Origin: Ruania zhangjianzhongii
Lineage (GTDB): Bacteria; Actinomycetota; Actinomycetes; Actinomycetales; Beutenbergiaceae
Assembly: GCF_008000995.1 (NCBI RefSeq)
Contig: NZ_CP042828.1
Location: 3,648,882-3,712,881 of the forward strand
Direction of reading: 5' to 3'
DNA length: 64,000 nucleotides
Part shown: piece after piece, positions 30,413 to 39,431 of the stretch
How the letters are laid out: each line of letters starts with the position of its first letter
How positions within the stretch are numbered: the stretch's first letter is position 1
The notes under the pieces: model-generated
Seen by the model: only the letters and a program-made list of their open reading frames with translations
The model's database searches: none
Told to the model about the DNA's origin: nothing
Made by a program: the position numbers and the translations under genes

Positions 30413-31498
30413 TCAGACGTTGAACCGGAACTCGACCACGTCGCCGTCCGCCATGACGTAGTCCTTGCCCTCGATCCGCACGCGGCCGCGCGCCTTGGCC
30501 TCGGCCATCGAGCCAGCGTCCATGAGGTCGTCGAAGGAGACCACCTCGGCCTTGATGAAGCCGCGCTCGAAGTCTGTGTGGATCACACCAGCGGCCTGCG
30601 GCGCCTTCCAGCCCTTGCCGATCGTCCACGCGCGCGACTCCTTCGGCCCCGCGGTCAGGTAGGTCTGCAGGCCGAGCGTGTCGAAGCCGACCCGGGCGAG
30701 CTGGTCCAGGCCGGACTCCGGCTGGCCCGACTCGGCAAGCATCTCCGCTGCCTCGTCAGCCTCCAGCTCCACCAGCTCGGCCTCGAACTTCGCGTCCAGG
30801 AAGATCGCCGACGCGGGGGCGACCAGCTCACGCAGCTCGGCTTGCATCGCCTCATCGGCCAGACCGTCGTCGTCGGTGTTGAAGACATAGATGAACGGCT
30901 TCGCGGTGAGCAGCTGGAACTCGGCGACAGTCTCCGGGTCCAGGCCTGCCGCAGCCCCGCCCGCCGAGATCGTCTGGCCCGCCTCGAGCAGCGCCATCGC
31001 ACTCTTGGCCGTCTCCAGCACCTGCGGTTCGATCTTCTTGCCTCGCAGCTCCTTCTCCAGCCGCGGCAGCGCCTTCTCCAGAGTCTGCAGGTCGGCGAGG
31101 ATGAGCTCAGTGTTGATCGTCTCGATGTCGTCGGCCGGGGAGACCTTGCCGTCGACGTGCACCACATCCGGGTCGGAGAACGCGCGGGTGACCTGGCAGA
31201 TAGCCTCCGCCTCGCGAATGTTGGCGAGGAACTTGTTCCCCAGCCCCTCCCCCTCACTGGCGCCCTTGACGATGCCGGCGATGTCCACGAAGGACACCGT
31301 CGCCGGGATCTCCTTCTCGCTGCCGAACACTTCGGCGAGCTTGCCGAGCCGCTCATCGGGCAGCGGCACCACCCCCACGTTCGGCTCGATCGTGGCGAAC
31401 GGATAGTTCGCCGCGAGCACGGTCGCGCGGGTCAGAGCGTTGAAGAGCGTCGACTTGCCCACGTTGGGCAAGCCAGCAATACCGATAGTCAGGGCCAC
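30413..31498 (-). CDS. ychF: YchF/OLA1-type ATPase (Obg-related P-loop NTPase)
   Basis: 361 aa. P-loop GLPNVGKST at residues 8-16, switch DIAGIVKGAS, and the base-recognition loop reading NTDDD rather than NKxD, the hallmark of ATP preference in this branch. A helical insertion (residues ~130-200) and a C-terminal TGS domain (TYLTAGPKESRAWTI to VVEFRFNV) complete the family. It binds ribosomes and modulates translation and oxidative-stress response. ychF lies near ispH and xseAB in other actinobacteria too. Fragments resembling its last codons occur at 16496, 27994 and 29572. Confidence 0.96.
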   Translation of the reverse strand: MALTIGIAGLPNVGKSTLFNALTRATVLAANYPFATIEPNVGVVPLPDERLGKLAEVFGSEKEIPATVSFVDIAGIVKGASEGEGLGNKFLANIREAEAICQVTRAFSDPDVVHVDGKVSPADDIETINTELILADLQTLEKALPRLEKELRGKKIEPQVLETAKSAMALLEAGQTISAGGAAAGLDPETVAEFQLLTAKPFIYVFNTDDDGLADEAMQAELRELVAPASAIFLDAKFEAELVELEADEAAEMLAESGQPESGLDQLARVGFDTLGLQTYLTAGPKESRAWTIGKGWKAPQAAGVIHTDFERGFIKAEVVSFDDLMDAGSMAEAKARGRVRIEGKDYVMADGDVVEFRFNV

Positions 31499-31565
31499 GG
31501 GAGTCCAGTCTACGGGTCAGAAGCACAGGCCGACGCCGACCCCGCCGGTCCGCCCAGCACCGCCA

Positions 31566-31856
31566 TCAACGCGGCAGCCGCAGCGCCATCGCCACCTGCA
31601 CCACGTCACCTTCGCCGATCTGCTCGGCCTGTTGGACCGCAGCCTTCACCGGCAGCAGGTACCGGCCGTCCTTCGGGAACAGCGCCGTGGTGAACCGGGT
31701 GTCCCCGATCACTGCCTCGACCGCCACCTGCCCCCAGTACTCCAACCCCCGGGCGGCGGACTTCACGTCGGCAGACAGCTCCGGGTCCAGGTCGACGAAC
31801 AGGAACGGTGCCGGGCCGCGCCACTCGATGATCTCGCCGTCGAACTCCCAGTCCAT
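31566..31856 (-). CDS. DUF1905-domain protein
   Basis: 96 aa. MDWEFDGEIIEWRG, then RYLLPVKAAVQQAEQIGEGD and VVQVAMALR match DUF1905, a small beta-barrel family of unknown function. The ATG at 31856 is chosen because TAGAGT (31864-31869, minus strand) ends 7 nt upstream; a GTG three codons earlier overlaps that box. The long hairpin at 31876 lies immediately upstream, insulating it from the ABC operon. Confidence 0.8.
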   Translation of the reverse strand: MDWEFDGEIIEWRGPAPFLFVDLDPELSADVKSAARGLEYWGQVAVEAVIGDTRFTTALFPKDGRYLLPVKAAVQQAEQIGEGDVVQVAMALRLPR

Positions 31857-31863
31857 CCGACCC

Positions 31864-31869
31864 ACTCTA
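31864..31869 (-). promoter_or_regulatory. -10 box of the DUF1905 gene
   Basis: TAGAGT on the minus strand, 7 nt before the ATG at 31856. Confidence 0.5.
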
Positions 31870-31875
31870 GAGGTG

Positions 31876-31923
31876 GGTCGTCAGGTGAGGAGTGCGCGAT
31901 GGCGCACTCCTCACCTGACGACC
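31876..31923. terminator. Long hairpin terminator after the ABC permease gene
   Basis: A perfect 22-bp stem: the left arm 31876-31897 begins GGTCGTCAGG, the right arm 31902-31923 ends CCTGACGACC, and the loop is GATG. It starts directly after the permease TGA (31924-31926). No U-tract. Confidence 0.85.
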
Positions 31924-33507
31924 TCAAGCTTGTGCCACCACCTGCTGCAGCAGCTCCGGGGTGCGCCGGTCGTACCAACGCCCACCCATCCGGATCCCGA
32001 TCAGGCAGGCCGTTACCCCCCAGACCACGCCGACCACCAAGCAGGCCCAGCCGAAGGCCAGGGACTGCGCAATGGTCAGGATCGCCAGCACGATCACCGG
32101 GGAGGACAGCACCAGCGCCGCGAGCACGCCCACCCCCTGGGCGATCATCGTCGGGATCACCGCGCCCTGCGGCTGCTTCATCGGGCTGTCACCGGGCTTG
32201 ACTGCCGGGTAGATCAGCCGGGCCGAGGTCACCGAGGACACTCCCGCGGTCACGCCGAAGGCCGCCACGGTGATCCCGATCAGCATCAGCGCCAGCTCCC
32301 AGCGGCCGGTGGCCACCAGTGTGCCGATCAGGAAGATCACCAGCACCGGCACCGCGAGCGCCGTCAACGCCAGCACTCGGCCGCCTCGGTCCGCCCGGCC
32401 GGAGACCGCCGTGGAGGCGTGCAGGGCGAACGCGGTGTGGTCGTAGGCGATGTCCGCGGAGATGCTGAACGCCAGGATCCACGCGGTCAGCGGCGCGAGA
32501 ATCAGTACCAGCTCGGACAGGCCACCACCGGCCACCGCCAGCACCACCGGCAGCAGCGGGATGATCGCGATCGAAGCGGAGTACCGCGGATCGCGGAACC
32601 AGTAGGTCAGGCACCGGGCGGCCACCGCGCCGGTCGGGGTGCTCGGCATCCGATCAAACCAGCCCAAGCCCTTGGCCTTGCCGCCACGCGCCGTCGAGGT
32701 CGGCGGGCTGACCAGGGACTTGGCGAGGGTGACGTCCCAGACCCACCAGGCGACCCCCACAGTGACCACAGACACCAGGAGACGCGCCAGCGCCAGCAGC
32801 CATGCGCCGTCGTGCACGGACAGGCCGATCGCCCACGGCGCCCCGAGCGGGGTCCAGGAGAGCACTCCCACCACCGAGTCCAGCATCGCGGAGATGTCGG
32901 CCGCCGAGAAGCCACTGCCGTCGAAGTATTCGGCCACTGTGCCGATCATCGGACCGATCAGCACGATCGGTATCAGCGCCACCACCATCAGCACCTCACG
33001 CGAACGGCGCGAGTCCAGCAGCGGTACAAGCGCCGTGGTCAGCGCCCGCGACCCGATCACGCAGGTCGCCACTGCGAGCGCGGCGCCGACCAGCGCGAAC
33101 GGAACCACCAGCGGGGTGCGCCACCAGGCGAAAGACACACCGGCAGCAACCAGCAGCGTGGCCGCGCCGGGGATCGAGGTCAGCCCGGCGGCGGCGAGCC
33201 CGGCCAGGAGCGAGCGCCTCGGGATGCCGAAGGTGACGAATCGCTGCGGGTCCAGCGTGGCGTCGGTACCGAAGGCGAACACCGGGATCACCAGCCAGCC
33301 GAGGATCACCAGGGAACCGATCACCACGATCACCTGGCCGGTCAGGTCGGCATTCACAGCGCCGCCTGCCACGGCCCCGATCACCGCCATCACCACGATG
33401 AACAGCGCGTAGAGCACGCCGAGGATGAAGCCGATGGTCTGCCACACGCTCCGTCGGAACGTGTTGGCCATCAGGGTCAGTCGGAGTCGGACGAGGTGCG
33501 CAACCAT
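31924..33507 (-). CDS. ABC transporter permease (large polytopic exporter subunit)
   Basis: 527 aa with about twelve hydrophobic segments. The N-terminus MVAHLVRLRLTLMANTFRRS is the usual lead-in of actinobacterial exporter permeases that pair with a single ATPase. No substrate signature is visible. Its ATG at 33507 overlaps the last 31 nt of the ATPase gene; a later in-frame ATG (MANTFRRS) is possible but would lose the conserved start. With the ATPase it forms an ABC-2-type efflux system. The gene ends at the 22-bp hairpin. Confidence 0.83.
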   Translation of the reverse strand: MVAHLVRLRLTLMANTFRRSVWQTIGFILGVLYALFIVVMAVIGAVAGGAVNADLTGQVIVVIGSLVILGWLVIPVFAFGTDATLDPQRFVTFGIPRRSLLAGLAAAGLTSIPGAATLLVAAGVSFAWWRTPLVVPFALVGAALAVATCVIGSRALTTALVPLLDSRRSREVLMVVALIPIVLIGPMIGTVAEYFDGSGFSAADISAMLDSVVGVLSWTPLGAPWAIGLSVHDGAWLLALARLLVSVVTVGVAWWVWDVTLAKSLVSPPTSTARGGKAKGLGWFDRMPSTPTGAVAARCLTYWFRDPRYSASIAIIPLLPVVLAVAGGGLSELVLILAPLTAWILAFSISADIAYDHTAFALHASTAVSGRADRGGRVLALTALAVPVLVIFLIGTLVATGRWELALMLIGITVAAFGVTAGVSSVTSARLIYPAVKPGDSPMKQPQGAVIPTMIAQGVGVLAALVLSSPVIVLAILTIAQSLAFGWACLVVGVVWGVTACLIGIRMGGRWYDRRTPELLQQVVAQA

Positions 33508-34376
33508 TCCAGTCCCTCCGTCTGCTGCCGTCCGCCGACCAGCTCCACGAACCGGTCCTCCAGGCTCGCGCCGGCCCGCACCTCGTCGATGGTGCCGGCG
33601 GCGCGGATCTGCCCGGCCGCGATGATCGCCACGTGGTCGCACATCCGCTGCACCAGGTCCATCACGTGCGAGGAGACGATCACGGTGCCGCCGGAACGCA
33701 CGTAGTCGGCGAGGATGTCGCGGATGTTCGCCGCCGAGACGGGGTCGACCGCTTCGAACGGCTCGTCCAGCACCAGCGTCCGCGGTGCATGGATCATCGC
33801 GCAGCCCAGGGCGATCTTCTTGGTCATCCCGGCGGAGTAGTCCACCACGAACGTCTTCGCGTCCTTGGTCAGGTCGAGCGCGCGAAGCAGGTCGTCGGTG
33901 CGGCCGGCGACGGTGTCCCGGTCCATCCCGCGCAACAGGCCCGCGTAGGTGAGCAGCTGGGCACCGGTGAGCCGGTCGAACAGGCGCACACCATCGGGCA
34001 GCACGCCGAGCTGAGCCTTCCCGGCGACCGGGTCGGCCCAGAAGTCCTTCCCGTGTACCGCGACCGTGCCGTGGTCCGGGCGAAGCAGCCCGGTGGCCAT
34101 CGACAGGGTGGTGGTCTTCCCGGCGCCGTTCGGACCGACAAACCCGTAGAAGCTGCCACGCGGCACATCCAGGTCGATACCGGCCACTGCGGTCTTCTGC
34201 CCGAACCGCTTCCACAGCGCGCGGATCGAGAGCGCGGCGCTGGCATCGGGCGGTGGGGCCTGGCTCTGTGACGGGTACTGCCCCTGCGGCGCGTACTGCG
34301 CGGCGGGGTCGGTACCCCCGGCGTGGCCGGACATCTCGGCGGAGGCCGGCGACGGCGGTCGTTGTGGTTCGGTCAT
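33477..34376 (-). CDS. ABC transporter ATP-binding protein
   Basis: 299 aa. A disordered Pro/Gln-rich N-terminus (~45 residues) precedes the nucleotide-binding domain: Walker A GPNGAGKTTTL, signature YSAGMTKKIALG (a variant of LSGGQ), Walker B LVLDEPFEAVD and the H-loop SSHVMD. Closest in look to drug-efflux ATPases of the ABC-2 class. The ATG at 34376 follows TAAGGT by 7 nt. It is the first gene of a two-gene operon with the permease. Confidence 0.92.
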   Translation of the reverse strand: MTEPQRPPSPASAEMSGHAGGTDPAAQYAPQGQYPSQSQAPPPDASAALSIRALWKRFGQKTAVAGIDLDVPRGSFYGFVGPNGAGKTTTLSMATGLLRPDHGTVAVHGKDFWADPVAGKAQLGVLPDGVRLFDRLTGAQLLTYAGLLRGMDRDTVAGRTDDLLRALDLTKDAKTFVVDYSAGMTKKIALGCAMIHAPRTLVLDEPFEAVDPVSAANIRDILADYVRSGGTVIVSSHVMDLVQRMCDHVAIIAAGQIRAAGTIDEVRAGASLEDRFVELVGGRQQTEGLEWLRTSSDSD

Positions 34377-34383
34377 AGCAGTC

Positions 34384-34389
34384 ACCTTA
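34384..34389 (-). promoter_or_regulatory. -10 box of the ABC operon
   Basis: TAAGGT on the minus strand, 7 nt before the ATG at 34376. Confidence 0.5.
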
Positions 34390-34488
34390 TGCGGAGGCCA
34401 GGCCGGGACAGATCGGCCGCGTGAGGGAAATCTGCCGTTGCTCACCCTCCTCCGAGCGGATGAGATCGCGTGTCCGGTGCGGGGTGGC

Positions 34489-36516
34489 TCAGATGTGGTC
34501 CCGCGGGATGGACCGGCTCCAGGTCTGGGAGTGCACCCGTTCTGCGCCGAGCCACGCGTCCTGTTCGGCATAGACGTGGAAGTGGGTCGGGCTGGAGGTG
34601 AGCACCGTGCGGGTGGTGGCGTGGGTCTGCCAGTCGCCACGGCTGAAGCCCATCTCCCACACCGTCTCCCCGCGCACGGAGTTGAAGTCGTTCCCGACGA
34701 ACCGGTACCGCTCGTTCGCACTGCGCCGCACGGTCAGGTCGATACCGGGGAAGTGCACGACGCCCAGGTCCTTGACCACCTCGAGCTCACCGGAGAGGTC
34801 CACCATGTTCCGGCTCACCCGCCAGTCCTGCTCTCCGGCCTCGATCTGATCCACGGCCAGAGGCGGTGCGCCCTCCGGCTCTCCGAACGACGGCGGAGTC
34901 TCACCCTGGTCCACGCCGACCGGTCGCACCGGCAGCACCAGGGAGCTGCTGTCCGGGTAGACGGTCAGGTTCACCGGCTCCGGAGCGGGCCAGACCACCG
35001 GCCAGTAGGAGGTGGACACGGACAGCCGCAACCGGTGCCCGGGCGGGAAGGACTGGGCCATCCCGTTCAGCGGCACCCGCACCCGATACCGCCTGCCGGG
35101 CTCCAGGAGCGCGGGCTGATGGTCGCCGCGGTGGTGGTTCAGGTTCCGCACCCCGTAGCTGACCCGGGTGGCGGCACCGTCCGGTGCGACCTCGGAGAGT
35201 CGGACGATCAACTGCGCGACCGGCTGGTCGACCGAGACCTCCAGATCGGCGACCGGGGCGCCGAGCACCTCGAGGGTCTCGTCGAGCTCCACGCTGTTGA
35301 AGACCAGTGATCCGCCGTCCTCCTCACGCTGGTCGTACGGCATGTCCGGGGGTGCGTTGTAGGAGCACCACTTGCCCGCGAACTGCCCCACCGAGAGCGG
35401 GGACTGGACCGTGCTGGCCGGCGAGCTCGCAGAGTCACCGGGCTGCAGAATCCGGTACAGCTCGAGCGGGTAGGTCGTGTCCACGATCCGGTCGCTGGGC
35501 CAGGACGGCTCCCCCACCCAGCGCCCCGGCCGGTCCTCGTAGGTAGTGGCCGGCGGTGCGGCATCCTGCATCCAGATGGTCAGAGCCGGCCCGTCCATCG
35601 CGCCGTTGTCCGTGGCGTCCTTGAGCCAGTGGTCCCACCACGCGACCATCTCCTGCAGGAACCCGATCGCCGGGCCCGGCTGCCCGAGGTGGGGGTACTT
35701 GTGGCTCCACGGCCCGATCAACCCTCGGGTGGGCACCTGCAGACCGGCGAGCAACCGAAAGACGGAGTTGGAGTAGCCATCCGCCCAGCCGCTGACCGCG
35801 AACACCGGCACCTGCACGCTGGCGTAGTTCTCGATGATCGATCCGTGCCGCCAGTAGTCGTCCCGGCGCTGATGGCGCAGCCACTCCTCGAGCCACAGCC
35901 CGCTGCCGTCCAACCGCTGGTGCCACATCTCCAACCAGCGCTCACCGACGATCGCCGGATCGGGCGGGCAGGAGTTGTAGGCGAACATGGTCGAGGCCCA
36001 GGACAGATTGTCGGTGAGCAGGCAGCCGCCCATGTAGTGCACATCATCGGTGTATCGGTCGTCAGTGGAGCACACGGTGACGATCGCCCCCAGGCTGGGC
36101 GGGCGGCGAGCGGCGACCTGCAGGGCGTTGAACCCGCCCCAGGAGATCCCCATCATCGCCGTGCGACCGTTGCACCAGGGCTGATCGGCCAGCCAGGCCA
36201 GCACATCCTCGGCGTCGGCCAGCTCCTGCTCCAGGTACTCGTCCTCGAGCACTCCCTCGGAGTCGCCGCTACCGCGCAGGTCCACCCGCAGGCACGCGTA
36301 ACCGTAGCCGGCCATGTAGGGGTGGTGGATCGAGTCACGCTGGGCGGTCAGGTCGCGGCGGCGGTACGGGATCAGCTCCAGGATCCCCGGCACCGGTTCG
36401 TCCTGCGCCGACACCGGCCGCCACAACCGCGCGGCGAGCCGGGTGCCATCGCTCATCGGGATCCAGAGATGCTCGATCTCCTCCACCTCATGTGGCAGGG
36501 AGGTGACAGTACGCAC
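34489..36516 (-). CDS. CocE/NonD-family hydrolase (S15-type acyl hydrolase)
   Basis: 675 aa. The N-terminal alpha/beta-hydrolase domain shows GYACLRVDLRGSGDSEG, the nucleophile Ser in MMGISWGGFNAL, the acid in SGWADGYSN and the His in GPWSHKYPH. The C-terminal ~230 residues are the jelly-roll CocE_C domain (VSVDQPVAQLIVRLSEVAPDG; RYRVRVPLNGMAQSFPPGH). Relatives include cocaine esterase and X-Pro dipeptidyl peptidases, so the natural substrate could be an ester, amide or proline peptide. It has no signal peptide. The GTG start abuts the stop of the ATP-grasp gene, so the two are one operon. Confidence 0.9.
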   Translation of the reverse strand: MRTVTSLPHEVEEIEHLWIPMSDGTRLAARLWRPVSAQDEPVPGILELIPYRRRDLTAQRDSIHHPYMAGYGYACLRVDLRGSGDSEGVLEDEYLEQELADAEDVLAWLADQPWCNGRTAMMGISWGGFNALQVAARRPPSLGAIVTVCSTDDRYTDDVHYMGGCLLTDNLSWASTMFAYNSCPPDPAIVGERWLEMWHQRLDGSGLWLEEWLRHQRRDDYWRHGSIIENYASVQVPVFAVSGWADGYSNSVFRLLAGLQVPTRGLIGPWSHKYPHLGQPGPAIGFLQEMVAWWDHWLKDATDNGAMDGPALTIWMQDAAPPATTYEDRPGRWVGEPSWPSDRIVDTTYPLELYRILQPGDSASSPASTVQSPLSVGQFAGKWCSYNAPPDMPYDQREEDGGSLVFNSVELDETLEVLGAPVADLEVSVDQPVAQLIVRLSEVAPDGAATRVSYGVRNLNHHRGDHQPALLEPGRRYRVRVPLNGMAQSFPPGHRLRLSVSTSYWPVVWPAPEPVNLTVYPDSSSLVLPVRPVGVDQGETPPSFGEPEGAPPLAVDQIEAGEQDWRVSRNMVDLSGELEVVKDLGVVHFPGIDLTVRRSANERYRFVGNDFNSVRGETVWEMGFSRGDWQTHATTRTVLTSSPTHFHVYAEQDAWLGAERVHSQTWSRSIPRDHI

Positions 36517-37797
36517 TCAGGCCTCCTCGTCGTCGATCGTGAACGGCAGCGTGCTCACGAACTCCTCGTACTTTCGCTTCAGGTCGTCCTCGTCCGCGCC
36601 GCCGAGGAACACTTCGGCGAGCACGTAGCTGTAGCTGTCCTCGCCATACCCGTCGGACAGCCGCGCGCCTTCCTCGACCTTGACCAGCACCGTGCAGCCA
36701 GGTACCCGAGCCTCCAGATCGGCAACTTCCCCCGGCGTGGGTGTCCGGCGCACCACACCGTCGGCGAAGTGTCGCAGGAACCATTTGGCGGCCATCGCGT
36801 ACTCGCCCTCGCGGCGCGGCAGCTGCGGATGGTGGCCCAGCCCCAGGCTGACCATCGCGGCATGGTTCGCTACGCCGTCGACCATCTCGAACAGCCGCGC
36901 GTGCTCCTGGGAGTGGCGCGCGTTCACCTCGAGCAGGCGCAGCCTGCTCGCGTCCGCATCCCAGAAGAACTCGATGTTGAAGGTGGAGTTGTCCAGGCCC
37001 GAGGCGCTGATCACCTCGCTGGCGACCTCGACGATCCGCTCGAACACCCCTTCGCTCATCGCCGAGGGGTACTGATAACGCAGGAAACTGTCACTGCCGG
37101 GGTAGTCGATCGAGGCCACCAACCCGTACACGTCCACTGTGCCACCGGCGATGTAGCCCTCGACGGTGACCTGCTGACCCGCCGCTGCCTCCTCAGCCAT
37201 GTACGCGGCGCCGCCGATCTGCTCGATCTCCGGGGGCAGCTCGATCATGTCCAGGACGGCCTCGAACGGCCGGCCCAGCCGAACCACGTCCTCACGGGCC
37301 TGGGGCAGGGTGCGGGCAAGCTGCTCGGTATCGGTGATCCGGTAGGCGCCCTCGGAGGAGGCCGACTCCACGGGTTTGATCCACGCCGGGTAGCTCACTC
37401 CGGCCGGTAGGTGCGGTTGCTCGGCGTCCAGGTCGAGCAGACCGAACGCCGGCAGGGCGTTGGTCACGCGGCTCTGCACCAGCCGGCTCCAGTACTTGTG
37501 CTCACAACGGATCACAGCCTTGAGGTCGGCGGAGGGCAGCCCGCGGCGCCGGCAGAGGATCGGCACCATCATCGTGGCGGGGAAGTCCCAGTAGGTGACG
37601 ATCGCGTCCACCGAACCGTCGAAGTCCGCGAGCTGGGCCTCGGCCCGCTCCAGCAGATCAGGCACGTTGACCTCTCCTTCTTGCAGCTCGTCCTGGGTGA
37701 GCAGCTGGTGGAAGGTGAGCGAATCGGCGTCGGGCAGGCCGCGCAGCACCTCGCGGTTGGCGTCGTCCAGACCGAGCACGAAGACGTTTTTGTTCAT
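36517..37797 (-). CDS. ATP-grasp ligase, operon with CocE/NonD hydrolase
   Basis: 426 aa. ATP-grasp features: SYPAWIKPVESASSEGAYRI with the nucleotide-binding Lys, VEGYIAGG for the metal loop, and FNIEFFWDADASRLRLLEVN with the Mg-binding Glu and Asn. The family joins a carboxylate, activated as acyl phosphate, to an amine; closest in look to PurK/BacD-type L-amino-acid ligases. The substrate cannot be read from sequence. The downstream hydrolase of the X-Pro peptidase superfamily suggests a peptide or amide product. The ATG at 37797 lies 7 nt after GACGAT, a weak -10. Confidence 0.85.
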   Translation of the reverse strand: MNKNVFVLGLDDANREVLRGLPDADSLTFHQLLTQDELQEGEVNVPDLLERAEAQLADFDGSVDAIVTYWDFPATMMVPILCRRRGLPSADLKAVIRCEHKYWSRLVQSRVTNALPAFGLLDLDAEQPHLPAGVSYPAWIKPVESASSEGAYRITDTEQLARTLPQAREDVVRLGRPFEAVLDMIELPPEIEQIGGAAYMAEEAAAGQQVTVEGYIAGGTVDVYGLVASIDYPGSDSFLRYQYPSAMSEGVFERIVEVASEVISASGLDNSTFNIEFFWDADASRLRLLEVNARHSQEHARLFEMVDGVANHAAMVSLGLGHHPQLPRREGEYAMAAKWFLRHFADGVVRRTPTPGEVADLEARVPGCTVLVKVEEGARLSDGYGEDSYSYVLAEVFLGGADEDDLKRKYEEFVSTLPFTIDDEEA

Positions 37798-37919
37798 GTG
37801 CCCGATCGTCGCAGCGGGCGGGTGGGCCCGCATCTGCGCCGCAGCCGGACCAGCCGCCGACGTGGTCCTCGTGGGCGCGCTGTCGTCGCGATGTCGGTGG
37901 CTGCTGAGAGCCTGACGTC

Positions 37920-39389
37920 ATGGACATCATCTGGCTGGTTGTGGGGCTCCTCATCGGCGGTGCGTGCGGCGTGCTGCTGGCCAGGCGCACCACCGGCGCC
38001 GGCGAGCCTCGGCTGACAGCGGCGCAGGCGGAGATCGCGCGCCTGGCCGAACGGTTGGCGGCGCAGCAGGAGGCGCACGGGCGCGCGCTGGCCGCGGCGG
38101 AACGGGCCGCCGACGAGCGCACCGATCTGCAGCAGGCCGCCCACGAGCGAGAGCTGGCCACCGAGCAACGACGCAGTGCCGAGCGTGTAGCTGAGCTGAA
38201 GGAGAGCACGCAGCGGCTCAGTGACGAGTTCGAAGCGCTCTCGGCGAAGGTACTCGCCCAGACCCGCAAGGAGTTCCTGGAACATGCCGAGGAACGGTGG
38301 ACGCGGACACAACGGGAGTCAGAGGCCGAGCTGGCCAAGCGCGAGGAGGCGGTACGGCACCTGGTGGAGCCGCTGACGCGCACTCTCGGGGAAGTCAAGC
38401 AGGAGATGACCAGCGCCGAGAAGGAGCGGGCGTCAGCGCATGCCACGCTCACGGAGCAGGTGAACGCGATGCGCTCCTCCTCCGAGCATCTGCGCACCGA
38501 GACCAGCCAGCTGGTCAACGCCCTCCGTGCCCCGCAGGTGCGCGGCCGCTGGGGTGAGCTGCAGCTGCGCAACGTGGTGGAGTCGGCCGGGATGGTCGAG
38601 CATGTGGACTTCGTGGAGCAGCCCAGTTTCACCACCGACGACGGCGCACTCCGCCCGGATCTGATCGTCACCCTTCCCGGTGAGAAGCATGTGGTGGTGG
38701 ACGCCAAGGTCGCGTTCAACGGGTACCTGGAGGCGATGGAAGCCAAGGACGACCAGATCCGCGGCAAACGGTTGGCCGCCCACGCCAGGCATGTGCGCGA
38801 GCACATCGACTCCCTCGGCGCGAAGTCGTACTGGGAGCACGTGCCGCACACACCGGAGTTCGTGGTGATGTTCCTGCCCGCGGAGGTGTTCCTGAACGCA
38901 GCTCTGGAAGAGGATCCGACCCTGCTGGAGCGCGCCTTCGAGAAGAACGTGGTGCTGGCCACCCCGGCCACCCTGGTGGCGCTGCTGCGCACCGTGGCCT
39001 ACACCTGGCGCCAGGAACGGCTCGCCGACGATGCCGCGCAGGTGTTCACCGCCGGGCGGGAGCTGCACAAGCGGCTCGGCACCCTGGGCAAGCACCTGAC
39101 CACCTTGGGCAAGCGGCTGAACTCCACTGTGGAGGCCTACAACTCGTTCAACGCCTCGCTGGACTCCCAGCTCGTCACGCAGGCTCGGCGGTTCTCCGCC
39201 CTGCAGGGACTCGAGCCGGGTCTCAGCGCCCCTCCACCACTGGAGGTGCTGGCCGTACCGGCGCAGAAGGAGGACGTGCACGCCTCGGCTGAGCTCGAAG
39301 CACTGGTGGACCGGGCGGCTCAAGACGCCACGCGTGCGGGTGCCACCTCCGGCCCCGATGCTGACCTCGGGCACTCCACCGGTACGTGA
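37920..39389 (+). CDS. rmuC: RmuC-family DNA recombination protein
   Basis: 489 aa. One N-terminal membrane helix (residues ~3-22), a long coiled coil (~30-180, rich in Ala, Glu, Arg and Gln), then the RmuC nuclease-like domain: LRAPQVRGRWGELQLRNVVE, RPDLIVTLPGEKHVVVDAK and VPHTPEFVVMFLPAE. RmuC limits DNA inversions between short inverted repeats and is thought to be a PD-(D/E)XK-type nuclease; the VVVDAKV segment is its expected core. The C-terminal tail is Ala-rich and variable. Transcribed divergently from the ATP-grasp operon. Confidence 0.93.
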   Translation: MDIIWLVVGLLIGGACGVLLARRTTGAGEPRLTAAQAEIARLAERLAAQQEAHGRALAAAERAADERTDLQQAAHERELATEQRRSAERVAELKESTQRLSDEFEALSAKVLAQTRKEFLEHAEERWTRTQRESEAELAKREEAVRHLVEPLTRTLGEVKQEMTSAEKERASAHATLTEQVNAMRSSSEHLRTETSQLVNALRAPQVRGRWGELQLRNVVESAGMVEHVDFVEQPSFTTDDGALRPDLIVTLPGEKHVVVDAKVAFNGYLEAMEAKDDQIRGKRLAAHARHVREHIDSLGAKSYWEHVPHTPEFVVMFLPAEVFLNAALEEDPTLLERAFEKNVVLATPATLVALLRTVAYTWRQERLADDAAQVFTAGRELHKRLGTLGKHLTTLGKRLNSTVEAYNSFNASLDSQLVTQARRFSALQGLEPGLSAPPPLEVLAVPAQKEDVHASAELEALVDRAAQDATRAGATSGPDADLGHSTGT

Positions 39390-39419
39390 GACTACCCACG
39401 CACGTGCACATCCGTGATA

Positions 39420-39425
39420 GATACT
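39420..39425 (+). promoter_or_regulatory. -10 box of the SorC regulator
   Basis: GATACT, 6 nt before the ATG at 39432. A CACG-rich stretch with partial dyads (39397-39415) just upstream could be an operator. Confidence 0.4.
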
Positions 39426-39431
39426 GCACCT

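Noticed and set aside
30299-31693. A 464-codon plus-strand frame over ychF
   Set aside because: Leu/Arg/His-rich shadow of ychF, which is unmistakable on the other strand.
31687-33705. A 672-codon plus-strand frame through the ABC permease
   Set aside because: Composition is Arg/His/Gln-rich junk; the opposite strand encodes a clean polytopic permease with hairpin terminator.
35629-37410. A long plus-strand frame antisense to CocE and ATP-grasp
   Set aside because: No family motifs; both minus-strand genes have complete catalytic motifs.
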